DNA of 60,258 nucleotides from contig CAKSEO010000012.1 in the NCBI GenBank assembly GCA_934446565.1, forward strand, positions 1 to 60,258. Reading direction: 5' to 3'. Numbering within the stretch: the first letter of the stretch is position 1; each line of letters begins with the position of its first letter. Source of the stretch: an uncultured Oscillospiraceae bacterium (GTDB lineage: Bacteria; Bacillota; Clostridia; Oscillospirales; Ruminococcaceae). Under the pieces are notes generated by a model. The model saw nothing but the letters and a program-made list of their open reading frames with translations, was not told where the DNA came from and searched no databases. Positions 50,682-58,328 of the stretch are shown here, in pieces. A program made the translations under genes and the position numbers.

Positions 50682-51169
50682 GTCAGGCTCACCACGTCAG
50701 CGGCTGCCTGGTCGTCGCGCTCCGCGGGGCGCGCGTGCACGCTTATCCGCTTTTCCATCGTGACTGTCGTGCCCTTTCCCGGCGCACTCTTCACGCTCAC
50801 CCTGTCCATAAAGCTCTCCATGACCGAGAACCCCAGCCCGCTGCGCTCCTCCTCCGGCGCGGTGGTGAAAAGCGGCGTCATCGCCTGCTCAACGTCCCGT
50901 ATCCCGGCGCCCCTGTCCTTTACGCTTATGTAGAACACCCCGCCGGAATACTGCCGCATCGTCAGCTCCACCATGCCAGTGCAGCTGCGGTAGCCGTGAA
51001 CTATCGCATTAGTCACCGCCTCGGAAACTGCGGTCTTTATCTCGCTTATCTCCCGGACGGTAGGGTCCGCCTGCGCCGCGAAAGCCGCAGCGGCAGCCCT
51101 GGCGTAGCTCTCGTTCACCGACAGCGGCGGGAAACTCAGCCTGCATTCGTTAAGTATCTCGCGTTTCAT
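50678..51169 (-). CDS. spoIIAB: Anti-sigma F factor / serine kinase SpoIIAB
   Basis: A 163-residue GHKL-type kinase that binds sigma-F and phosphorylates SpoIIAA. Seen: N box EIKTAVSEAVTNAIVHGY, G1 box VKDRGAGIRDVEQAM, G2 region ERSGLGFSVMESFMD. The start at 51169 (MKREILNECRLSF) follows AGGGAGGTGGCGCA and overlaps the spoIIAA stop (ATGA); the longer open frame upstream lies inside spoIIAA and is not used. The C terminus is about 15-20 residues longer than in Bacillus. Confidence 0.93.
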   Translation of the reverse strand: MKREILNECRLSFPPLSVNESYARAAAAAFAAQADPTVREISEIKTAVSEAVTNAIVHGYRSCTGMVELTMRQYSGGVFYISVKDRGAGIRDVEQAMTPLFTTAPEEERSGLGFSVMESFMDRVSVKSAPGKGTTVTMEKRISVHARPAERDDQAAADVVSLT

Positions 51170-51483
51170 TGCGCCACCTCCCTTGATTCCACCAGCAGCC
51201 CGGACAGCCCGGACAGCTTTATCACCTCCGCTATCTGCGGACGCGCATTCTTGATGATGATATCTCCGCCGCACGCCCTCACCGCGCGCAGCCTGCCAAG
51301 TATCAGCCCTATCCCCGAGCTGTCCATGAATCCCACGTTCCCCATGTCGATAATCAGCAGCTCCGGCTGGGAACGCTCTATCACGTCGTCAAGCTCCCGG
51401 CGCATCTCCCGGGCGGCGTGGTGGTCGATGTCCCCGGAAAGCGCCGCCGTTATGCGTTTTCCGTCGTTGTATAGCTTTACCAT
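51166..51483 (-). CDS. spoIIAA: Anti-sigma F factor antagonist SpoIIAA
   Basis: A 105-residue STAS-domain protein. In its dephosphorylated form it frees sigma-F from SpoIIAB. The phosphorylated serine lies in the conserved VGFMDSSGIGLILGR. The start at 51483 (MVKLYNDGKRI) follows AAAGGGGGAAAACGA; the frame upstream has an earlier GTG-type extension that is unlikely. It is the first gene of spoIIAA-spoIIAB-sigF. The phosphatase SpoIIE is not in the window. Confidence 0.93.
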   Translation of the reverse strand: MVKLYNDGKRITAALSGDIDHHAAREMRRELDDVIERSQPELLIIDMGNVGFMDSSGIGLILGRLRAVRACGGDIIIKNARPQIAEVIKLSGLSGLLVESREVAQ

Positions 51484-51523
51484 TCGTTTTCCCCCTTTCA
51501 GGTATGATAATAATACCACTTTT

Positions 51524-51658
51524 TTCCTGAGAAAGCTGTCGATATTCCGGCGGGATTCCTGAGTTATTATGAATTATCCAGCGTTTTCCTGAGGATTGGG
51601 AGCGGTTTGCGAGTATTATTGGATATATTGCGCAGAAGCTGCGATTAATGTTGTCGAA
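51524..51658 (-). promoter_or_regulatory. spoIIA upstream region: Spo0A-like boxes and three TTCCTGAG repeats
   Basis: A perfect Spo0A box TGTCGAA lies at 51652-51658 and a one-mismatch copy TGTCGAT at 51537-51543. TTCCTGAG (CTCAGGAA on the coding strand) occurs at 51524, 51556 and 51586, about 30-32 bp apart. CTCAGGAAAA resembles a sigma-H -35 element, but I find no good GAAT-type -10, so the promoter itself is unresolved. Confidence 0.5.
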
Positions 51659-51714
51659 CTGCACAATTTCAAAAAATATATCTGTATAGTTTCAACAAAT
51701 CGTTACATAATTCG

Positions 51715-51743
51715 TTGAAAAATGCGTAACATTATAGTACAAT
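51715..51743 (+). promoter_or_regulatory. Sigma-A-like promoter of the HD-domain gene
   Basis: TTGAAA (51715-51720), 17-bp spacer, TACAAT (51738-51743), 60 bp before the TTG start. Confidence 0.75.
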
Positions 51744-51803
51744 ATAACTATAAACTGCAAGGAAGAATTGGGCAGAAATGCCAAATGAGTTTAAGGTGAT
51801 AAT

Positions 51804-52355
51804 TTGTACAAAGCTATTTTTTCTCGTAAATATATAGACCAGCTGCCGGAATACTACGACTGCGTCAACGACCTGCTGAACACCAGCGCAGTGCAGCAGC
51901 TCGGGGAATACACCCACCACAAGGGCACGACCCGGCTCCAGCACAGCCTTAACGTATCGTACTACAACTTCCTGCTCTGCCGGAAGCTGCATTTCGACGC
52001 ACGCTCTGCGGCGCGTGCGGGTCTGCTGCACGACCTGTTCCTCTACGACCGCAGGGAGCACGAGCCAGTCGAGGGCGAGGGGAATCACGCCGTAGGGCAC
52101 CCGAAAGTGGCATTCTTCAACGCTGCGGAGATGTTCCCGATAAACGACTGCGAGGGCGACATGATCGCCAACCACATGTGGCCGCTGTCGCCGCACATGC
52201 CGCACTTCCGGGAAACCTGGGTGATACAGCTGGTTGACAAGGCATGCGCCATGGGCGAGATAAGCTGCCTCGCGGCGCGTATCAGCCGCAGAAAGCTCCG
52301 GGTGGCGCTGGCGTTTTCGCTCACCATGCTGGTGCGGCTGACTATTCGCCTGTGA
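51804..52355 (+). CDS. HD-domain phosphohydrolase
   Basis: A 183-residue metal-dependent phosphohydrolase-like protein. The HD metal site is visible as His in TTRLQHSLNVSYYNF, the His-Asp pair in RAGLLHDLFLYDRRE, and a later Asp in VIQLVDKACAMG. The start is TTG at 51804 after TTTAAGGTGATAAT. The substrate, perhaps a nucleotide or nucleotide second messenger, is unknown. It is divergent from spoIIA and its last 14 bp overlap the end of the convergent spoIIR, so it sits physically inside a sporulation block. Confidence 0.8.
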   Translation: MYKAIFSRKYIDQLPEYYDCVNDLLNTSAVQQLGEYTHHKGTTRLQHSLNVSYYNFLLCRKLHFDARSAARAGLLHDLFLYDRREHEPVEGEGNHAVGHPKVAFFNAAEMFPINDCEGDMIANHMWPLSPHMPHFRETWVIQLVDKACAMGEISCLAARISRRKLRVALAFSLTMLVRLTIRL

Positions 52356-52944
52356 ACAGCCCCCTGAAGAATTCGTATATCGCAAACCGGAACTCCACGC
52401 GGTTCCCGGTGAAATCCTCCGGCAGTACGTCCGCGCAGCCCTCGCCCGCCCTGTCAAGCGGCGCGCTCGCCAGCGGAATGCACATCGCCGGGTACATCAC
52501 GCACCACCAATTGTGCCCCTCTCCGCTGCCGAGGGTTATCCGCAGCGCCTGGTACTCCCCCGCCGGGAGAGTAGCCTGCTCATACTGCCGCGTCGGGAAC
52601 CACATCTCGGTGAGTTCCGCTCTGGCTCCATAGTCCACGCCCTGCTGCGAAAGGAACTTGCAGCAGGTTTTTTCTATCTCCGGGAGCAGCCCGCGGACCG
52701 TTTCCGCAGCCTCCTCCCGGCTGTGCGCGGAGGTCAGCTGCGCGCCGTACTCCTCCAGCACCATGTCCCGCAGCTCCAGTTTCAGCTCCTGGTCGCGGGG
52801 ACTGTCGCTGTTCGCAGGAATGTGCAGCCGCAGCACCTCCGAGGGTATCTCGTCGCACTCCCGTGCGAACCCCGTGAAGCTCCCCAGGAGCAGCGCCAGA
52901 GCCGCTCCCGCCGCCATTATGATGTCAAGTATCCGTGCTGTCAT
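52342..52944 (-). CDS. spoIIR: Stage II sporulation protein R
   Basis: A 200-residue secreted signal made in the forespore. It activates the SpoIIGA protease, and hence sigma-E processing in the mother cell. Seen: an N-terminal hydrophobic signal (ILDIIMAAGAALALLLGSF), EVLRLHIPANSDSPRDQELKLELRDMVL, and the signature FPTRQYEQATLPAGEYQALRITLGSGEGHNWWCVMYPAMC. The start follows GGAGGTATAACACC. In Bacillus it is a sigma-F target; its proximity to the sigF operon here is notable. Confidence 0.93.
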   Translation of the reverse strand: MTARILDIIMAAGAALALLLGSFTGFARECDEIPSEVLRLHIPANSDSPRDQELKLELRDMVLEEYGAQLTSAHSREEAAETVRGLLPEIEKTCCKFLSQQGVDYGARAELTEMWFPTRQYEQATLPAGEYQALRITLGSGEGHNWWCVMYPAMCIPLASAPLDRAGEGCADVLPEDFTGNRVEFRFAIYEFFRGLFTGE

Positions 52945-53084
52945 GGTGTTATACCTCCAGATTTATGTCTGCTGGAAGTATTGGACGCGCTACTATATTT
53001 TATTCAAAATAAATCGCGTGGTGCGAAACTTTTTCTTCCATTTCTGTGACTACAATCATAAGGAATTCAAGGGAGGGGTAAACC

Positions 53085-54431
53085 ATGCTTAAATATACAA
53101 AACATCTCGCACTGCTTACTTCATTCATACTTCTCTGCGGCTGCACCGGGAATGCTCCGGAATCCCCCCAGGTTCAGACCTCCGAACCGGAACAGCCCCA
53201 GACCCTGGAAATACAGTCCCCAGCGGGGGAAATCCCCACGCAGGAAGCGGAAGCTCCCGCAGGCGGCTCGCAGGAAGCGCAGCCCGCTGAAACCACCCCA
53301 GCGGACGGCTCCGGAGTTGCGCTGGTATCCGGCGGAAATTCCCTGCACAGCGATGTTTTCGAGCTGAACGGCACCTGGTGCGAACTGAACGACCTTCCGT
53401 TTGAGTTAAACAGCTATGAAGTTCCCATGCTCGGGAATGAGGACTTCAACTTCTTCGGCTGCTACGACAAAAAGCTGTATTTCTTCGAAGCCAGCGGGAA
53501 TAACGACGTCTGGTACAGCACCTGGACGCATGACAAACTCTGGTGCTTCGACCCGCAGACCGGCGAGGAGAAGCTGATATATTCCAAAGGGGACGAAGAA
53601 TGTTTATTCTTTGAATTTGTCAACGACCAGTATTTGGTTATGGAATATCAGTCAACTCCGCTAAGCGACGACTGTCTGAAAGTTGTGAACATTCAGACCG
53701 GAGAAACCGTGCTGGATATCCCGGAAAAATCCGGGAATATCCTGTATTACCCGGGCGCGGGCGTGCAGATAGTCTACGATATGATGTACATTACCGGCAA
53801 ATACACCATGCCGGAATTCGGCAAGACCATGGACGTGGGACTTATGCTGGAACTTAACACCGGTACTGTCAGCCTTTGCGGCCTTGACCTGCATTCGGTC
53901 TACTACGGCGTTGGTAACGTCTGCTTCGGCGGCGATGATGTCACCATCACCAGCATAACCGGAGACTCCCGCCCTCATTTCGGCGAATATGGCGAAGACG
54001 ACAGCTCCTACATCTGGTACAATATGAACGGCACCTACTTCATCACCTACGACGTCGAGCGCGACTACGGCGTACTCGGCAGCCGCAGCGAGCTTTTCTG
54101 GACGGACAGGAACGGTTCTGATCACCGCATAGGTCAGACCGCTTTCTCGGTGCAAAACCAGTCAGCCCACTTCAAGATGAACCGCGGCCACATATTCTGC
54201 GCAAAGCTCTCCAAGGAACTGCAGACCACCGTATACAACCCAACCTATGACGAATACGAGCCGGGGTTCAAAAGCTGGATAGTTCTGGGCAGCTGCGATG
54301 GCGATTCCGCGCAGGCGGCGCTGCTGGAGCTTGATGAAGAACCGCAGATATACGCCGACAACGACTGCCTGTATTTTATCTACCCCTACCCCGAAAGCCA
54401 CCGCGTAACGCTCATCTACAAGGAGGGCTGA
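53085..54431 (+). CDS. Lipoprotein of unknown function, paralogue 1
   Basis: A 448-residue lipoprotein (lipobox LLCGC, Cys 19). A 70-residue proline/glutamate/alanine-rich linker precedes a domain of about 340 residues made of short beta-type segments (KLYFFEASGN, LWCFDPQTGEEKLIYS, LKVVNIQTGETVLDI, MYITGKYTM), which suggests a beta-propeller. The motif LNGTWCELNDLPFEL at the domain start matches LNGDWREPEELPFKV in the next gene. No family is recognised. Ribosome binding site AAGGGAGGGGTAAACC. It is 2 bp from its paralogue. Confidence 0.7.
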   Translation: MLKYTKHLALLTSFILLCGCTGNAPESPQVQTSEPEQPQTLEIQSPAGEIPTQEAEAPAGGSQEAQPAETTPADGSGVALVSGGNSLHSDVFELNGTWCELNDLPFELNSYEVPMLGNEDFNFFGCYDKKLYFFEASGNNDVWYSTWTHDKLWCFDPQTGEEKLIYSKGDEECLFFEFVNDQYLVMEYQSTPLSDDCLKVVNIQTGETVLDIPEKSGNILYYPGAGVQIVYDMMYITGKYTMPEFGKTMDVGLMLELNTGTVSLCGLDLHSVYYGVGNVCFGGDDVTITSITGDSRPHFGEYGEDDSSYIWYNMNGTYFITYDVERDYGVLGSRSELFWTDRNGSDHRIGQTAFSVQNQSAHFKMNRGHIFCAKLSKELQTTVYNPTYDEYEPGFKSWIVLGSCDGDSAQAALLELDEEPQIYADNDCLYFIYPYPESHRVTLIYKEG

Positions 54432-54432
54432 C

Positions 54433-55728
54433 ATGAAATACCGCCACATTGCGCTTCTGACCGCGCTTACGCTGCTCTGCGGCTGTTCCGGGAACACTCC
54501 CGGAGTTCCCGCGCAGCCCCCGGAAACCTCCGAGCCGCTCACTGCTGAAAGCTCCGCGCCCGGGACTTCACAGACCGCTTCCACAACTCCGCGCGTGACC
54601 GCCGAAGCAGTCCTGCCCGCCCCGACCGCTGAATCTGCTGAAACCGCCGGGACCTCCGATGAAGCGGCGGACGGCGAACTGTTCCATCTGAACGGCGACT
54701 GGCGCGAGCCGGAAGAACTTCCGTTCAAAGTCACGCGGTACTCTCCCCGGGAGAATTCCGCTCACCCGGAGCTGTGGGAGTACGCTGACGGCGAAAAGCA
54801 GCTTGTATACAACATCACGCTCAATCACATCACTGACGACGGGGTAATGATACTGGAAAAAATAGTCCCGCCGGAGATTTCGGACGACGGTCCTTTCTCG
54901 CAGTATCTCCCCGGGACGGTCACAACGATATACTCCTACGACCCGGCGACTGACGAGCTGAAAACCATCTATTCCGGTAATATAGTGACAACCCGTATTG
55001 AGCAATACAACGATGAATACTGCTGCGCTTTTAATCTACATGATGATTATTCATATGATGTCGTGCTGATATCGCTGCTGACCGGAGAAGCCAGAACGAT
55101 ACCCCATTCCGGAGAGCACATGGTGTACTGCGATTTTTCTTCCGAAATACACATCAGCGGGAATTATGTCTACACCACCGGTTATGTTGACCTGCCAATC
55201 GAAAACGGAACGTTCTTCAAGGAATTCAGATACGATATCTCGACCGACACATGGTCGATATTCAATAATGACGGCGATAAAGAGCCTTGGGACGATATTA
55301 CCTATACTGATGGCTACGATATAAAGTGGGATACCCCGCATGAGCGCGAGCCAGGCGAGCACAGTTATATTGCAGGTTCTTCGTACTATCCGGCTCATTT
55401 CACCAACAGCAGCTCGGAAAACGGCACGGTCTGCACTGCAAGTTTCACCGGCGGCAGCGGCTCGGAAATAACCATCGGTTCGACCACTAATGGAATATAC
55501 ACATTTTATATGACTAACAACAGGATATTCCTCATGGACGTGAGAACCGGAGGAACTGACTACACCATGATAGCCGGAACCTGCCCCACTGGATATTCCA
55601 CCTCCACTGCCGCAGTGATAGCCACGCCTGGCGACCCCATTACCATGCGCGGTATGAAATATATCAAGTCAGACCGTATCTATATCGTGGACTTCCGGAC
55701 GCTGGACTTCATAGAATTGTCATACTGA
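54433..55728 (+). CDS. Lipoprotein of unknown function, paralogue 2
   Basis: A 431-residue lipoprotein (lipobox LLCGC, Cys 17) with the same plan: signal, proline/threonine/alanine-rich linker to about residue 75, then a beta-rich domain (IYSYDPATDELKTIYSG, DVVLISLLTGEARTI, YVYTTGYVDLP, RIYIVDFRTLDFIEL). It is diverged from its neighbour but shares the LNGxW-E-LPF entry motif and several repeat-like strands, so a tandem duplication is likely. Ribosome binding site ACAAGGAGGGCTGAC, inside the end of the previous gene. A nested palindrome follows. The function is unknown. Confidence 0.7.
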   Translation: MKYRHIALLTALTLLCGCSGNTPGVPAQPPETSEPLTAESSAPGTSQTASTTPRVTAEAVLPAPTAESAETAGTSDEAADGELFHLNGDWREPEELPFKVTRYSPRENSAHPELWEYADGEKQLVYNITLNHITDDGVMILEKIVPPEISDDGPFSQYLPGTVTTIYSYDPATDELKTIYSGNIVTTRIEQYNDEYCCAFNLHDDYSYDVVLISLLTGEARTIPHSGEHMVYCDFSSEIHISGNYVYTTGYVDLPIENGTFFKEFRYDISTDTWSIFNNDGDKEPWDDITYTDGYDIKWDTPHEREPGEHSYIAGSSYYPAHFTNSSSENGTVCTASFTGGSGSEITIGSTTNGIYTFYMTNNRIFLMDVRTGGTDYTMIAGTCPTGYSTSTAAVIATPGDPITMRGMKYIKSDRIYIVDFRTLDFIELSY

Positions 55729-55729
55729 A

Positions 55730-55834
55730 CAGGCTGTCGAGAAATCGTCAGATGCTAGAAACCCTTATGACGGCTAGGCTTTTTGCCTGCCGTCATAAGG
55801 GTGACGATGCAGATGGCGATTTCTCGACAGCCTG
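55730..55834. repeat. Nested 105-bp palindrome
   Basis: Outer arms of 18 bp (55730-55747 and 55817-55834, CAGGCTGTCGAGAAATCG) and inner arms of 14 bp (55761-55774 and 55789-55802, ACCCTTATGACGGC) are both perfect; AGGC/GCCT extends the inner loop. The unpaired spacers are 13 and 14 nt, so it can form a symmetric two-tier stem-loop. No T-run follows. Possible small mobile palindrome or mRNA 3'-end structure. Confidence 0.85.
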
Positions 55835-55869
55835 AAAGTATCTCCCGGTTAAAATTTCACAAAAATATA

Positions 55870-55898
55870 TTGAAATAATTTTCCGCTTGTTGTATAAT
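55870..55898 (+). promoter_or_regulatory. Sigma-A promoter of the hprK operon
   Basis: TTGAAA (55870-55875), 17-bp spacer, TATAAT (55893-55898), 52 bp before the start. Confidence 0.85.
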
Positions 55899-55949
55899 AT
55901 AATTGTGGCATTGTACGCCGCAATCAAAAAACGGGAAAGGAACATTTTT

Positions 55950-56921
55950 ATGCCTTTTGATGAGATCAACCGGGAATTTTCGTTCCCCTTGCAGAAAATT
56001 ATCGACGAATACAAGCTTGAAGTGATATACATGCCGGAGGACGGTGGCAACACCCTCATTTCCGACCACGAAATAAACCGCCCGGGACTTCAGTTCGCGG
56101 GATTCTACGAATACTTCGACAAGCAGCGTATCCAGGTCATGGGGCGCACGGAGCATTCCTACCTCTCCACGCTGGAGCCGAACGTACGCCGCGAGCGTAT
56201 CGACAACCTGCTTAGCTACAAGTTCCCCGCGCTCATCGTCACCCGCAACCTGGAGGTGTTCCCGGAGCTGGTGGACAGCGCCAGGGAGCACGAAACGATA
56301 CTCCTGCGCACGGACGAGTCCTCCTCGGTGTTCACCTCCAAGCTGGTAAACTTCCTTAACCTCCAGCTCGCGCCCCGTATCACCCGCCACGGCGTTCTCA
56401 TCGAGATCTACGGCGAGGGCGTGCTCATTCTCGGCGAAAGCGGCGTAGGTAAGAGCGAAACCGCCATCGAGCTTGTAAAGCGCGGTCACAGACTCATCGC
56501 GGACGACGCCGTAGAGATTAAGAAAGCCTCCAACATCACGCTGGTCGGAAGCTCTCCGGATAATATCCGCCACTTCCTCGAGCTGCGCGGTATCGGTATC
56601 ATCAACGCGCGTCAGCTGTTCGGCGTAGGCGCCGTCAAGCTCAACGAGAAGATAGACATGGTAGTCGAGCTTGAGCTGTGGAACCCCGAAAAGACCTACG
56701 ACAGAATGGGCGTGGACACCCACTATATGACCATTCTAGGCGTTAAGGTGCCGCTGCTCACCATCCCGGTAAAGCCCGGACGTAACCTTGCCGTTATCCT
56801 CGAGGTAGCCGCAATGAACAACCGTATGAAGAAGATGGGCTACAACGCGGCAAAGGACCTCCTCCACCAGCTCGGAATAGACTCCGACAGCGAGGAGATA
56901 ATGTCAGACCTCAATATTTAA
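55950..56921 (+). CDS. hprK: HPr kinase/phosphorylase
   Basis: A 323-residue enzyme that phosphorylates HPr on serine in response to glycolytic metabolites and removes that phosphate, governing carbon catabolite repression. Seen: an N-terminal domain (FDEINREFSFPLQKI, GRTEHSYLSTL), the conserved His and Walker A in LIEIYGEGVLILGESGVGKSETAIELVKRGHRLIADD, and the C-terminal signature LTIPVKPGRNLAVILEVAAMN. The start at 55950 follows GGGAAAGGAACATTTTT. The TAA stop is the first three bases of the adjoining repeat border. It groups with glucokinase and rapZ. Confidence 0.95.
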   Translation: MPFDEINREFSFPLQKIIDEYKLEVIYMPEDGGNTLISDHEINRPGLQFAGFYEYFDKQRIQVMGRTEHSYLSTLEPNVRRERIDNLLSYKFPALIVTRNLEVFPELVDSAREHETILLRTDESSSVFTSKLVNFLNLQLAPRITRHGVLIEIYGEGVLILGESGVGKSETAIELVKRGHRLIADDAVEIKKASNITLVGSSPDNIRHFLELRGIGIINARQLFGVGAVKLNEKIDMVVELELWNPEKTYDRMGVDTHYMTILGVKVPLLTIPVKPGRNLAVILEVAAMNNRMKKMGYNAAKDLLHQLGIDSDSEEIMSDLNI

Positions 56922-57078
56922 TTCGGAATTCGTAATTCGGAATTCTGAATTAATGTCCCGCTTTCGCGGGACAGACAGGGGAATTCGGAATTAATGTCCA
57001 TTTTCGCGGCGGTTATCCGATCGTATCGTATTAAAATCCGTCCGCGAAGCGGACACCGAAATTCCGAATTCCGAATTT
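56920..57078. repeat. AATTCGGAATT-bordered dispersed repeat, copy C
   Basis: The left border holds three AATTCGGAATT-like units (56920-56952) and the right border AATTCCGAATTCCGAATT (57060-57077). Internal hairpins: GTCCCGC-TTT-GCGGGAC (56955-56972) and GTCCGC-GAA-GCGGAC (about 57040-57055). Bases 57002-57028 are the exact reverse complement of 15547-15573 in copy A. It lies between hprK and glk; the hprK stop codon is in its left edge. Confidence 0.8.
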
Positions 57079-57099
57079 TCAAGAAAGGTGTTAATCAAA

Positions 57100-58059
57100 A
57101 TGAAATACAATATCGGTATCGACCTCGGCGGTACTAACATCAAAGTCGGACTGGTCGATGAAAATTACAATATCGTAGCAAAGGCAACCTGCAAGACTGA
57201 CCTCCCCCGCCCTGCGGAGAAGATTGCGGATTCCATCGCGGAAACCGTCTGGAAAGCCCTCAACGAAGCTAAGGTCACGATAGACGAGCTGAATTCCATC
57301 GGTATCGGCACACCCGGCACCGCCTCCCGCAACACCGGCGTGGTGCTGTACTCCTGCAACCTCGGCTTCCGCAACACAGACCTGCGTGCACTCGTCGGCG
57401 CACGTCTCGGAAAGGATGTCTACGTTGAAAACGACGCCAACGCCGCTGCATTCGGCGAGGCGCTGGCGGGCGCAGGCAAGGGCTACAGGGACGTCGTCGT
57501 TGTCACCCTCGGCACCGGCGTAGGCGGCGGTATCATCATCGACGGCAAGATATACACCGGATTCAACTACTGTGGCGCAGAGCTCGGCCACACCGTTATC
57601 CAGTACGGCGGCAGACCCTGCAACTGCGGACGCAAGGGCTGCTTTGAGGCGTACTCCTCCGCAACTGCGCTCATAAACATGACCAGGGAAGCCATGGAAG
57701 CGGACAAGTCAAGCAAGATGTGGGAGATTTGCTCCGGCGACATCAATAACGTTGACGGAAAGACCGCATTTGACGGCTGGCGTGCAGGCGACAAGAGCGC
57801 GTCCGGCGTTGTGGATATGTACATATCCTACCTCGGCTGCGGGCTCACCAACATCGTCAACACATTCCAGCCCGAAATGCTCCTCATCGGCGGCGGTATC
57901 TGCAAGGAGGGTGACAACCTCACCAAGCCCCTCGAAAAGATAATAGCTGAGGAAAGCTACTGCGTAGACCCCAAGCAGTCCACCAAGCTCGGCATCTGCC
58001 AGCTCGGAAACGACGCGGGCATCATCGGCGCGGCATTCCTCTACACCCTCGCGGAGTAA
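57100..58059 (+). CDS. glcK: ROK family glucokinase
   Basis: A 319-residue ATP-dependent glucose kinase, forming glucose 6-phosphate. Seen: NIGIDLGGTNIKVGLVD (ATP/phosphate loop), VYVENDANAAAFGEALAG with the catalytic Asp, LGTGVGGGIIIDGKIYTG, and the ROK zinc motif GHTVIQYGG-x3-CNCGRKGCFEAYSS. The start at 57100 follows AAAGGTGTTAATCAAA; the frame extends 12 bp upstream without support. It sits after hprK, in the same direction, separated by the repeat. Confidence 0.93.
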   Translation: MKYNIGIDLGGTNIKVGLVDENYNIVAKATCKTDLPRPAEKIADSIAETVWKALNEAKVTIDELNSIGIGTPGTASRNTGVVLYSCNLGFRNTDLRALVGARLGKDVYVENDANAAAFGEALAGAGKGYRDVVVVTLGTGVGGGIIIDGKIYTGFNYCGAELGHTVIQYGGRPCNCGRKGCFEAYSSATALINMTREAMEADKSSKMWEICSGDINNVDGKTAFDGWRAGDKSASGVVDMYISYLGCGLTNIVNTFQPEMLLIGGGICKEGDNLTKPLEKIIAEESYCVDPKQSTKLGICQLGNDAGIIGAAFLYTLAE

Positions 58060-58068
58060 GGAGCCGAC

Positions 58069-58272
58069 ATGTTCTTTCTCTCACAGGACGGGCTCCGGCT
58101 CGTTGAAAGCAGCCATCTGTACATAAGCGAAGATTCCATCTTCGCTGTGATAAACGGCAGCGAGGATATCGAGCTCGCACACTACGAGGTCTACGGCGCC
58201 GCGCAGGAAGCTCTGCGCAGCGTTTACGCGGCTATCGAGGACAGCGAATCCGTGTTCTCTTTCGCGGAATGA
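58069..58272 (+). CDS. Small hypothetical protein
   Basis: A 67-residue acidic, soluble protein beginning MFFLSQDGLRLVESSHLYIS. The pattern of alternating strands and a helix (YEVYGAAQEALRSVYAAIED) suggests a small alpha/beta fold. No family is recognised. The start follows TAAGGAGCCGAC, 9 bp after the glucokinase stop; the end abuts the murB region. The good ribosome binding site and tight spacing support a real gene in the operon. Confidence 0.75.
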   Translation: MFFLSQDGLRLVESSHLYISEDSIFAVINGSEDIELAHYEVYGAAQEALRSVYAAIEDSESVFSFAE

Positions 58273-58328
58273 CAGCAGCGTTTACGGCATATACTACTTA
58301 CGATCATACTAATACCGGAGGTCACATT

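Noticed and set aside
51170..51274. Longer spoIIAB with a start at 51274
   Set aside because: The extension lies inside spoIIAA in another frame; the ATG at 51169 has a strong ribosome binding site and the family N terminus.
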